From assembly GCA_038030265.1 (NCBI GenBank), contig CM075939.1:9467253-9531252 (forward strand): a stretch of DNA of 64,000 nt, given 5' to 3'. This DNA is from Corythucha ciliata (taxonomy: Eukaryota; Arthropoda; Insecta; Hemiptera; Tingidae). Below, piece by piece: positions 1-10,614 of this stretch. Made by a program: the position numbers and the translations under genes. The notes beneath the pieces are model-generated. The model made no database searches. It was not told the DNA's origin and saw only the letters and a program-made list of their open reading frames with translations. Numbering within the stretch: the stretch's first letter is position 1; every line of letters begins with the position of its first letter.

Positions 1-474
1 AATAAAGACATGTACGACACGTGCAATTTGCAGAATATTCGGACCCGAAACATACAATTTTGCAGATATTTAGCCCCGAATTACGTAATTTTGCGACTAT
101 TTGTCTCAATGTTAGTTGCGAATCGGTGATGAATCGGCGACTTTTTCACTTTTAGTGTTGACTTTGGGCCGTGACACACGGGCGCGACACTGGTGGGGGC
201 GACTCATATTTCCCCTTGAAGTCGCGCTACCCCGGGTGACAGGCTAATTCAAATTCTATTAGTGACCGGGTCGCGCTCTTCGGTCATGGCCCTCATGGTG
301 GATTTCACCACCTAGGGCTAAGGTTCGGCTTATAATTAAGTCAGACTTAAGGGAAGAAATGCATTCTATTTCATGTAAAACAAGGTCAGGCTTAGTTAAG
401 CCGAACCTTAAGCCGTAGTGGGGAAGTCCACCATTAGTGTTTTTTCTTAATTTTAGCCATTATATCTTTTTTTT
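1..474. other. Flank of the P450 palindrome, no gene seen
   Basis: No coding region can be supported here. The first 120 bases carry short degenerate repeats mixing AATTTTGC and TTTGCAGATATT motifs, resembling the roughly 30-bp arrays found elsewhere in the window. A decayed inverted pair of AAGGTTCGGCTTA and TTAAGCCGAACCTTA lies near 320-335 and 397-412. Homology to the right arm of the P450 inverted duplication starts at about 475. Confidence 0.5.
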
Positions 475-564
475 TTTAGTAAGATACATCCTTAATAGAT
501 TTGACCTTTCCGCCATGTTTGAAGGGAAATATAGTGTTCCTTCTATGATTTACGTTGATTGCGG

Positions 565-2813
565 CTACTGAACTCGCTCCAAGTTGAAGAGAACTTTATC
601 CTTGGGCTCAGCAACGATCGTCCTCGTATTAGTTTTCAATGGTTTCGTGTTTGGACTCAATTTAATCTTATAACGGAGAAGTAGATGGGCCATAGCGATT
701 TTTATTTCAGTCATGGCGAATCTCATGGCTGAAACACGAACAATTTTGTAATTGCACGAAATTACTTTTGGATTAGAGTGGTGTTGGTGGTGGTGGGGGG
801 GGGGATATCAGGCTCACCGATACAAACTCGCGGGCCGTCACCGAACGCTAAAAACGAACAGTTAGGTCTTGAATCGTTTTCAGGAGCGAATCTCTCCGGA
901 ATAAATTTGTCGGGTTGCGGGTAAATTTCCGGGTTCATATGTACGACAAGGGTTGGTATGAAAATTTGCTCCCCAACCTGCGAAGATCAAACACTGTAAT
1001 TTCGGAAGTTGGTGGTTTGTCGTAAGGGGGGGGGGGCATTGATTACTTTAACTGTCACATTAGTTCCCGGGAAAGTGTACTCCTTTGTACAGATTCTTGC
1101 TAACGCCTGTGCGACTGGGTGTAACCTCATGGATTCTAAACGAAATTAAGAAGACTTACAACTTCATTCCAACTATAAAACTTTTGAGAACAATAAGTAC
1201 CTTTTAAGCACATTTCAAGAAAGGGCATACTCTTCACTGTCTCATACGTAATCTTTCCATCGTGAGATTCAACCGCTGCCTTGACTTCCTTTCGTAGTGT
1301 TGCCTGAATCTCTTGGTGATTGCTCAATTCGTAGCATAGGTACACCATTGATATAGTCGAAGCTAAATTCACCAAATGGTGTAGGTCACAAAAAATAGGG
1401 CGGGTAATGACTTACTTTCGAAGCCCGCGCTAAGAAAAATTAACGACTGCCCAACTATTTTATCGGTGGTCAAATCTATAAAGCAATATACAAGTTATTA
1501 AACATTTTATAGGCGTTTCATTCCCAATACTGTTCTCACCTAGTTTTTCCTTCTCGTTTGATTCAGCTGTGTCTAATTTAAGGTAGTCATCTGAATAATC
1601 TTTGGTATTTATTTCAATAAATCCTTTCTCTTGTAGCGTGAGCATCAACTGTATGAAATCATTTCTGTGCACCTCACTTTCACTTCGACTCGCCATTGTC
1701 TCCTTCACGATTCTGGGGGAAATAATTAGGGGTTTGTTGAAAACTGATTGTGTATTGATATTGTTGGGTGTATAGTACTTGAGAAATATGAGATAACTTT
1801 AGGATTGCTAGGCGAGAGACCCAGTTTTCTAGACAATTTCGGAAAATTCATCATGAATATCACTTTAGCGAAGACGACACCGTTCATTTCGAACACTTTG
1901 CTCGCGATTTCCCTAAATTCTGACTTTTCATTGTCGACAGCTCCAGCATTTATGCCAAAGCCGCACGAACTGAAATTAAATGTGGAAAAATAGTTAAGAG
2001 GACATAATTTAGAGTTAAAATTAAGGAAACAAACCCTATGATGTCCATTGTTAATCGCTCAAATATTTCCTTTAGTTCGACGTCGTTCGTTTCAAAGGAT
2101 TCCACCTTTTGAATCATTTTCTCGCTTATTGCCGTCATTTCATTCGACATGAGTTTCAATTTTCCGCTAGTAAATATCGGGGACAGTTTGTTTCTCATGG
2201 CTCTCCATCTTTTGGGCCGAGTCATTTATATTTTTCAATCACGAAACGATAGGGTGTGAAGATTGCGCGTTTACTTTTTTCCGGCCATGTTGAACAGATT
2301 TGCGTCAAACGGCGACGCGTCGTCGTCTACGTAAAATCCGTGGTCCGTAAAGTGTTGAAAGTCTTTGACTAGAACGCGTTCTATCAACCCTTAAAAAAAA
2401 AAAAAAACTTTACTGCAAAGGAACGGTGGGGGGGGGGCGACGAAACAACCAAACAAGAATTAATTGAATTTACCTTGATCTTGAACTATTAGCATTGGAG
2501 AAGTGAACTGAAAAAACCCGAACACTGGTGATGTAGGAAATCTGTTTGCGATGTCGAAAATGATTTCAGCTGCAGTTTTTTTCTGTAGAATTAAGTCAAG
2601 GGAATTGCCTGAAAAATCATTTATTTATTTTTTTTACTGGAGCACTATAATCACATACTAAGGGTGAGTGGTATGTTGTATACCCAGGAATAGCACAGGC
2701 TTAGCGTACGGAATTCTTCTATAATCCCAATGTTTGTTCTTTTTAAGGCCCCAGTAGATGATGTAGGATATTAGAACGATTAAAATACCGCTTAAATACA
2801 TTAAAATCGCCAT
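565..2813 (-). CDS. Cytochrome P450, CYP6-like (clan 3), probably disrupted
   Basis: Eleven exons read on the minus strand: 2813-2684, 2608-2474, 2389-2275, 2208-2035, 1969-1779, 1712-1540, 1475-1416, 1362-1201, 1135-1047, 977-818 and 728-565 (TAG). The product would be a microsomal haem monooxygenase with an N-terminal membrane anchor. Visible signatures are the C-helix WRAMR, the I-helix AGFET, the K-helix ESMR, PERF, and a haem loop FGDGPRVCIA. Every exon has the same length as in the plus-strand copy at 7,709 except exon 6, which is 173 instead of 174 bases because its AG acceptor has moved by one base (1714-1713). Spliced at that AG, the reading frame shifts and hits TGA at once. The gene is therefore either a young pseudogene, spliced in a way I cannot see, or carries a sequence error. 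The other exons show no stop, so inactivation would be recent. Confidence 0.85.
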
Positions 2814-3190
2814 TATTTATTAGAGAAATGAATGATCTTGGCCGCGAATGAAACGCTCAGTCCACTTGAGTGTCGTTGTGTGTTCGTTGGCGAGGGTATA
2901 GTGGTCGTGCGGGGAAGTTTTTCTACGCGTCTCCTTCGGCTTCGTTTTCAGGATTATGCTAATTCACTGTTTACAATTACTACGATCTCATAATTGTCCA
3001 GTCGCTAAAAGAAGAATGCAAACTGTCACGATACTGTCACTTTCGCGGTTGCCGTTGGCCAGCGAACTAAAACTACGAGGATAAAAACTCAATTTTAAGG
3101 TCATTATCCAGCCTATCCCCACTTTGCGTGGTTTCTTCTCCCTAATCACATCCACAGTTTGAAGAAGGAGAAACTAGTTTTTTGTTCAAG
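2814..3190. promoter_or_regulatory. Upstream region of the minus-strand P450, duplicated
   Basis: This segment is homologous, in inverted orientation, to about 7,340-7,708 upstream of the other P450. Matching blocks include the stretch next to the start codon and the motif AGTCCACTT/AAGTGGACT. The duplication thus carried the 5' flank, and presumably the promoter, with each gene. I see no convincing TATA box. Confidence 0.5.
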
Positions 3191-3639
3191 TATTTAAAAA
3201 AAAATTTTTTTTTTTTAAATTTGAATTCAAGAAGTTAGAATAAACAAACCTTCAACGTTTTCGGAGGCGCAGTCGTAATTACCTCGAAAGTTGGTGGAAA
3301 AAGCCAATTCTGGCGAGACAAAACGTAAGAGGAGCGGGGAGGGGGGTCCCAAAATAACGGCGCTACTTGAGCATATACTCAAACAGCCCAGCAGCGTTTT
3401 GATTGAAAGCGATCTCTATACCCCAAGAAAGCCGTGAGAAAGAAAGTATAAGCCGTTGCTTGGGGTGGCGTAAGTATAAGGTGTGCTATATAACTTGGTA
3501 AAATCCCTGGTGAACCAGCCACGAGAAGAGGAGGCGCCTCTCTTCTCTACCTCCTGACCCGGCGAACCACGTTGGGGAAGGGAGGACCTCAGGCCTAAGG
3601 CTCTTAGGCTTAACTAGCCTTAACTTATTATGAATTCTG

Positions 3640-3800
3640 CAAGGTGCAAGTATGATCAATCTGGCTATTTTTAGGAAACGAATCGTCTGAAGTTTAGCCA
3701 TTTTTAACACGCGAAGGGCTTTACTGTGGCCATTTTAGAAGAACAAATGGGCTGTTTACCCATTTTTAGGGCTTATTGATTTATAGCCAGACAAGCAATT
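3640..3800. repeat. Degenerate ~30-bp tandem repeats (family C)
   Basis: Three to five poorly conserved units of the type GGCGCGAATCGTCAGTTTGG followed by CCATTTTTA. It is the same family as 4,840-5,620 and 44,940-45,500. Confidence 0.5.
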
Positions 3801-3839
3801 TTATCTAAGAGAATTCGGTGCGTGTAACTCAACTGTGGT

Positions 3840-4600
3840 TTGAGCCTTGCAGAGGTTGGGTCTTCTTTGTGTTCAGAGCATCTACTATGGTTTAGAGCTT
3901 TGCTATGGTTCTGGCCTTGCTGTGGTTGGACCATTGCTGTGGTTGGACCTTGGCTGTCGTTCGACCTTTTTAGAGGTTCAACCCTTTCAATGGTTTAACC
4001 CTTTCAGTGGTTTGAACTTTACAGTAGCTGGACCTTTGAGGTTCGACCTTTTCAGTGGCTTGAACTTTACTGTGGTTGGACCATTGGACTTTGGCTGTGG
4101 TTGGGCCTTTGCTATGGTTGGACCTTTGCTGTGCTTAGAACATTGTGGTGGTTGGACCACACCTTATGCTGTGGTTCGACCTTTTCAGTGGTTGGAGCTT
4201 TACTGTGGTTCCAGCACTGCTGTGGTTGGACCTTTGCCGTGGTTAGACCATTGCTGTAGTTAGACCTTTGCCTTGGTTAGACCATTGCTGTAGTTGGACC
4301 TTGGCTGTGGTTCGACCTTTTAGTGGTTCGACCTTTTCAGCGGTTGGAGTTTTGTAGTGGTTGGACCATTGCTGTGATTCGACCTTTTCAGCGGTTTGAA
4401 CTTTACTATGACTGAACCATTGCTGTGGTTTAACTTTTCCTGTGGTTGGAGCTTTGCTGTGGTTGGACCATTGCTGTGATTCAACCTTTTCAGTGGTTTG
4501 AACTTTACAGTGGCTGGGCCATTGCTGTGGTTTGACTTTTCCAGTGATTGGAGCTTTACTGTGGTTGGACCATTGCGGTGGTTGGACCATTGCAACTGCC
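3840..4600 (+). repeat. 17-bp minisatellite, family E
   Basis: About 45 imperfect copies of a 17-base unit of the form TTGCTGTGGTTGGACCA. Seventeen is not a multiple of three, so reading frames stay open on both strands by repetition, and the 115-140 residue frames here are artefacts. The reverse complement of the same unit forms a second array at 58,600-58,850 inside the LATS intron. Confidence 0.85.
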
Positions 4601-4839
4601 GTTGACCGGCCTACCCTTCCGTGGGGGCCTGAATGACGGAAATAAATAAGAACGAGGTAGGAAAATTAAAAATTAATGGACGCAGAATTCTGTATAAAAA
4701 ATAAACTCGAAGACAATTACTATTCTGTAGGAAATGCTATGGAATAAGGAAGTCATTTTTACTTAACGATGTTGAAAATAGTTGACACTATAGCAATTAG
4801 ACACTAAACCAGTGTTGTTTGGTGAGAGGGGGTCAGTGA

Positions 4840-5620
4840 AACTGCCCTATTGAGTTCGCCCTCTGGGCTCGATTATTTTCTCTCCACGGCACTGCAAATG
4901 ACGGTGGGCAGTTTATCGTTTTAGGGGGCCAATTGCCATGCTTGGCCTTATATAAGGCGCGAATCGTCATTAACACCATCTGTAGCCACTTTATGTTGGG
5001 CGCAATGATCACTTTCGTCATTTTTAGAGCGTTAGAGCGTTGTATTTCCAGCACGAGTAAGTCATCTTTAAGGCTTCAACAACCAGTTTTGCTATTTTTA
5101 GGGGCACGAATCGTCAATTTAGACATTTTCAAACCCTGAAGGCTCGGTTCTGGCACGCAGGCAGGACGTGCGAAGAGTCGGTTTTGTCATTTTAAGGACA
5201 GGAATCATTTAAGCGCAAATCGTCGCAGCTCGACACGATGTGGCTTTTGTAGGCCACATAGAGTAATTTGTCAATTTTAGGGCGTAAATATCCAGTTTGG
5301 CCATTTTTACGGTGCTGACTGTCAGTTCGGGCATTTCTAGCGCCAAACTGTACTGATCGATAGTCAGTGTGATATTTTCAGGGCACGCCACCAATCGTCA
5401 GTTTTGTTATTTAGGGTCCGGTCAGTTCTACCGTTTTTAGAGCGGGAATTGCCAAATATTTGGCTACTTTTAGAACAAAAATTGCCAATTTAGCTATTGT
5501 ATAGGTGGGAATCCCCAGTCTGTCCATTTTCAAGACAGGAATCGTCTATTTATCAAATATTTTCAAGGCGCAAAATTGACAGTTTAACTTTTTTAAGGCA
5601 CATAGATTCAGTTTTTAGCA
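4840..5620. repeat. Degenerate ~30-bp tandem repeats (family C)
   Basis: About 20 diverged units following the pattern GGCGCGAATCGTCAGTTTGG then CCATTTTTA. Spacing between successive GTCAGTTT or GTCAATTT cores is close to 30 bases, with indels. No conserved coding frame. Confidence 0.7.
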
Positions 5621-5639
5621 AATTATGGGGGGGGGGAGG

Positions 5640-6287
5640 TAAATAGTACGTTGTAGAGCGATTTGACTTTCCCCAGGTGAAGGGTGGGGGTGATTCTGAT
5701 GCGTTCGGCAGTTTGAAGCCACAAAGATGAGATCGTTTGCCTAATTGTGATGACTATGTATTTTGTGTAAATTGACGCTGTGACATGGTCATCTTGCAAG
5801 CTGTCGGATCGGATCAGACGAGTTGATCCAACGCTTCTCTCATTATTGATAACTCCCCCACGTACCCCACCCCACCCACTACCTTTTTCGCGTGTCCGTC
5901 GCCACCTACGGCTTAGAGTTTTTAAAACTTGCTAGCTATCACCGGCATAGTCAGATCGAATTAGGGTGGGTTGTAATCAAAACGCTGATGGGCTGTATAC
6001 TGCAGCGTAGAGACACCACAAGAGGATGCGCGAAGTAGCCCAGTTATTTTGAGACCCCCCCCCCCCAGCAAACACAGAATTTTTGGACTTGGGCTTTTTC
6101 CGCTTACGTTTAAGGTAGGTACCGTCCGGCGACTCCCTCCGAAGATGTCGAAGGTTTTGTTTTTTAGTGCATTTCATTCAAAAAATGCACTATTGGTCTC
6201 GCCCTGATGGTCGCACATATGGGTTGTGATACTTTTTTTTCACGTTTCAGAACCCCTAGAACACGAATCCGAGGTCGGTTCGATTTG

Positions 6288-6348
<61 letters not shown>

Positions 6349-6900
6349 CCCTCGCTTGTTAGCACGATCACGGTCGCAATTTTTTACTTAGGGCAACCAA
6401 ATTTGGTCTAAAAATCAATAGCGTGAATATCTCGGACGAGTTCGTGATCCAGATGAATCGGTCCACGGGAACGGTGTGAAAGAGGGGTTTGAATTAGTTG
6501 AAAATTCGCTACCGCACGGCTGTTGCTGCAATTGCCCCCAAAATTGACTCGAGTAATGAGAAATGAACGCGCTTTCGAATGAGACCTTTGTGAACCAAAT
6601 CCGTTGATATGGCAGGGGAGTTCTCGGCGGAGGGGAGCTATTAAATTAACGCTATGCTTTACTGGACCACCCAATTACCAAAAAATTTCATTGAGATTGT
6701 ATTTTGAGCCGTCTCTTTTATTTGATTTGCCTACAGCCTAATAAATCTTGAGTAAAAAATCCTGAGGTGGGCCAAAAAGGGAGGAACAAAAAAAAAAATT
6801 TAAAAATTGTTTCGGATTCGAACCCAGGCACTCCGCATTCCGCAATGATGAAATTGTGACATACTATTTAACCTAATGTAACTGATCTGAAAATTAATGT
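5640..6900. other. Palindrome spacer, no gene recognised
   Basis: This part of the spacer between the two P450 arms contains C- and G-homopolymers (for example around 6,055-6,066) and a TA microsatellite. Frames of up to 88 codons on either strand show no recognisable domain. Near 6,815-6,830 the minus strand carries GGTTCGAATCC, a perfect RNA polymerase III B-box, but no A-box was found at the right distance; this may be a decayed SINE. Confidence 0.4.
6289..6345. repeat. (TA)n microsatellite
   Basis: An uninterrupted run of about 28 TA dinucleotides. Confidence 0.97.
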
Positions 6901-6906
6901 AATCTG

Positions 6907-7324
6907 AAAAAAGTTTTGTTCCGACAGCAGCCTGTCGGGAAAAGTGCATTTCATTCATGCGACAATCGAGTCAAACCTCATAAGTTAGAACGAGATCAAT
7001 CAATTATGAATGAAATTTAGGCCGGGATAAAGATTTTAATTGCAAATAACTCCTCTAACAAGAGTCCGCTTTCCCATATCGTGTAGGCAACCAAACCGAC
7101 TCTGTTTCATTTTTCATTTTCATCATTTTGTTCCCCCTCAGTTGGTGTCAAAAAAGGGGCCTGCGGAAAAAAGAAACACGATTTTATTATTTTGACTTTC
7201 TATACCACGGCCTAAATGTCATTCATAATTGATTGATCTCGTTCTAACTTATGAGGTTTGACTCGATTGTCGCATGAATGAAATGCACTTTTCCCGACAG
7301 GCTGCTGTCGGAACAAAACTTTTC
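6907..7324. mobile_element. MITE-like element with ~118-bp terminal inverted repeats
   Basis: The left arm (about 6,907-7,024) and the right arm (about 7,207-7,324) are near-perfect reverse complements. They begin AAAAGTTTTGTTCCGACAGC and run through GTGCATTTCATTCATGCGAC. The ~180-bp centre has no coding capacity. The arms also contain a local palindrome, CCGACAGCAGCCTGTCGG. No clear target-site duplication was found. The element sits in the spacer just inside the right P450 arm. Confidence 0.85.
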
Positions 7325-7339
7325 TCACTCCTCTGATTC

Positions 7340-7708
7340 AAATGGAGAAAAAAAAGTTGAACAAAAAACAGTTTATCCTTCTTCAAACTTTGGGAATGGA
7401 GTAATGCGGGAGAATGCAAATCCTAGCAAAGAGGGGATAGGCTGGAAATGACCTCCAAATTGAGTGTTTATGTTTACCCTCGTACAGCTCTAGTTCGCTG
7501 CCCAACGCCAACCGCGAAAGTGATAGTGAAAAACTTTGTCGAAGACGTATTTGTATCCTTCTTTTAGCGACTGGACAGTGAGGGAAGGACGATGCAAGAC
7601 GCGTAGAAAAACCTTCTCACTTCCCCACCCACGCCAACGGTTGCGCAACGACGCAGTTAAGTGGACTGAGCGTTTAATTCACGGCCAAGATCACTTCTCA
7701 ACTAAATA
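7340..7708 (+). promoter_or_regulatory. Upstream region of the plus-strand P450
   Basis: Inverted homologue of 2,814-3,190. Similarity stops near the right end of the MITE-like element at 7,324, which marks the inner boundary of the right arm of the duplication. Confidence 0.5.
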
Positions 7709-9933
7709 ATGGCGATTTTAATGTATTTAAGCGGTATTTTAATCGTTCTAATATCCTACATCATCTACTGGGGCCTTAAAAAGAACAAACATTGGGATTA
7801 TAGAGGAATTCCGTACGCTAAACCTGTGCTATTTCTGGGTACAATACCCCCTCACCATTACAATGGGATTAGTTTTTTAGTAAAAATGAAATCATTTTTC
7901 AGGCAATTCCCTTGACTTAATCCTACAGAAAAAAACTGCACCTGAAATCATTCTTGACATTGCGAACAGATTTCCCAAGGCCCCGGTGTTTGGGTTTTTT
8001 CAGTTCACTATACCTATGCTAATAGTTCAAGATCAAGGTATCCAAATTAATTCTCGTTCAGTTAATTACCCCCCCCCCACATTTTACACACAATAAAGGT
8101 TTATTTTTTTAAAGACTTAATAGAACGAGTTCTAGTGAAAGACTTTCAACACTTTACGGACCACGGATTTTACGTTGACGACGACGCGTCACCGTTTGAC
8201 GCGAATCTGTTCAACATGGCCGGAAAAAAGTAAGCGCGCAATCTTCACACTCTATCGTTTTGTGATTCAAACATTCAAACGCCTTGGCCCAAAAGATGGA
8301 GAGCCATGAGAAACAAGCTGTCCCCGGTGTTTACCAGCGGAAAATTGAAGCTTATGTCGAATGAAATGACGGCAATAAGCGAGAAAATGATTCGAAAGGT
8401 GGAATCCTTTGAAACGAACGACGTCGAACTAAAGGAAATATTTGAGCGATTAACAATGGACATCATAGGGTTTGTTTCCTTAATTGTTTCCTAAATTATG
8501 TCCTCTTAACTATTTTTCCACATTTAATTTCAGTTCGTGCGGCTTTGGCATAAATGCTGGAGCTGTCGACAATGAAAAGTCAGAATTTAGGGAAATCGCG
8601 AGCAAAGTGTTCGAAATGAACGGTGTCGTCTTCGCTAAAGTGATATTCATGATGAATTTTCCGAAATTGTCTAGAAAACTGGGTCTTTCGCCTAGCAATC
8701 CTAAAGTTATCTCATATTTCTCAAGTACTACGCACCCATGAAATTCAATAACTTGTCAGATGTCAACAACGTCTAATTATTTTTTCAGAAATTGTGAAGG
8801 AGACAATGGCGAGACGAAGCGAAAGTGAAGTACAGAGAAACGATTTCATACAGTTGATGCTCACGCTACAAGAGAAAGGATTTATTGAAATAAATACCAA
8901 AGATTATACAGATGACTACCTTAAATTAGACACAGCTGAATCAAACGAGAAGGAAAAACTAGGTGAGAACAGTAATGGGAATGAAACGCGTATAAAATGT
9001 TTAATAACTTTTTATTTATTTATAGATTTGACCACCGATAAAATTGTTGGGCAGTCTTTAATTTTCCTTAGCGCGGGCTTCGAAAGTAAGTCATTACCCG
9101 CCCTATTTTTTGTGACCTACACCATTTGGTGAATTTAGCTTCGACTATATCAATGGTGTACCTATGCTACGAATTGAGCAATCACCAAGAGATTCAGGCA
9201 ACACTACGAAAGGAAGTCAAGGCAGCGGTTGAATCTCACGATGGAAAGATTACGTATGAGACAGTGAAGAGTATGCCCTTTCTTGAAATGTGCTTAAAAG
9301 GTACTAATTTAGTGTGGTATAATGATTTATAGTTGGAATGAAGTTTTGAATCTTCTTAATTTCGTTTAGAATCCATGAGGTTACACCCAGTCGCGCAAGC
9401 GATAGGGAGAATCTGTACAAAGGAGTACACTTTCCCGGGAACCAATGTGACAGTCAAAGTAATCAATGTCCCCCTTCCCCCAAAGGCAGCGTTCCCCCTC
9501 CAAAAAATTACAGCGTTTGATCTTCACAGGTTGGAGAGCAAGTTTTGATTCCAACCCTTGTCGTACATATGAACCCTGAAATTTACCCTCAACCTGACAA
9601 ATTCATTCCGGAGAGATTCGCTCCTGAAAACGATTCAAGACCTAACTGTTCGTTTTTGGCTTTTGGTGACGGCCCGAGAGTTTGTATCGGTGAGCCTGAT
9701 ATCCCTCCTCCCCCACCACTCCTAATCAAAAAGTAATTCTGTGCAACTACAAAATTGTACGTCTTTCAGCCATGAGATTCGCCATGACCGAAATAAAAAT
9801 CGCTATGGCTCATCTCCTTCTGCGCTATAAAATTAAATTGAGTCCAAACACGAAACCATTGAAAACTAATACGAGGACGATCGTTGCTGAGCCCAAGAAT
9901 AAAGTTCTCTTCAACTTGGAACGAGTTCAGTAG
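7709..9933 (+). CDS. Cytochrome P450, CYP6-like (clan 3), intact
   Basis: Eleven exons: 7709-7838, 7903-8037, 8115-8229, 8296-8469, 8534-8724, 8789-8962, 9026-9085, 9139-9300, 9370-9458, 9530-9689 and 9770-9933 (TAG). They join in frame to 517 residues, a normal insect P450 length. Residues about 1-20 form a hydrophobic signal anchor, so the enzyme should face the cytosol from the ER. C-helix WRAMR is at 128-132, AGFET at about 323-327, ExxR (ESMR) from 381, PERF at 437-440, and the haem loop FGDGPRVCIA has the ligand Cys at about 462. The final Gly of the usual FxxGxRxCxG signature is Ala here, encoded across an intron boundary. The family oxidises lipophilic xenobiotics or endogenous compounds; the substrate cannot be inferred. 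It pairs head to head with an inverted copy at 565-2,813. Confidence 0.95.
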
Positions 9934-10088
9934 CCGCAATCCACGCAAAATCCTAGAAGGAACACTATTTCCCTTCAATCATGGTGGAAGGGTGAGATCT
10001 ACGGATGTGCCTTACTTAATTTTGACCAGGGCTTTTGTATCACGCATGTCATATAAAATGTGTATGTACTTGTTTGCTGGATAGAGAG

Positions 10089-10094
10089 AATAAA
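10089..10094 (+). terminator. Poly(A) signal AATAAA of the plus-strand P450
   Basis: A canonical AATAAA lies about 155 bases after the TAG stop codon, a reasonable 3' UTR length. Confidence 0.55.
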
Positions 10095-10614
10095 ATTGTG
10101 CAATCAAAATAAAAACTTCGTCGATTTGTCTATTGGGCAGATAACCGCTAACACGACTACTTCGTAAAGCGTGCCAAATACAAACTCACTCTGGAACATT
10201 TCCAGCACCAACCGGCACACAATCGTCACAAACAGTTGACATATGCACAGGCGGGGGTTGTCTGGGGGCAGGATCGCTAAGAAGTGAGAAATATGCTGAT
10301 TCCCTGCTAAAATAGAGATGAAACGCTCATTGGCGGCTAAAGTGTAAAAAAAAGCGTTAATTCACGGATAAAATATAGAAATCACGATCGAACGCACCCA
10401 CACAACTCCAAAGCGTTGGATCAAGCCAAGGGCATCGACCGGCTGCACAGTTGTGTATTGCGGGATCGGTAGTATCACACACTTGGGTCAGGCATTCCCG
10501 GCATTTTACAGCCAAACCAGAGGAATTGTTTTTTTGAAGATTTGAGATAAATTCGGGGTTTGATTGATCCAAACAGGTGGAAATTAATCAAATACTTTTT
10601 TGATTTTCTCGACT

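Noticed and set aside
3847..4590. Open frames of 138, 115 and 91 codons on both strands
   Set aside because: They fall entirely within the 17-bp minisatellite and stay open only because of the repeat; composition is periodic and no domain is present.
6800..6850. tRNA or second SINE on the minus strand
   Set aside because: Only the B-box GGTTCGAATCC is convincing; no A-box or boundaries were found.
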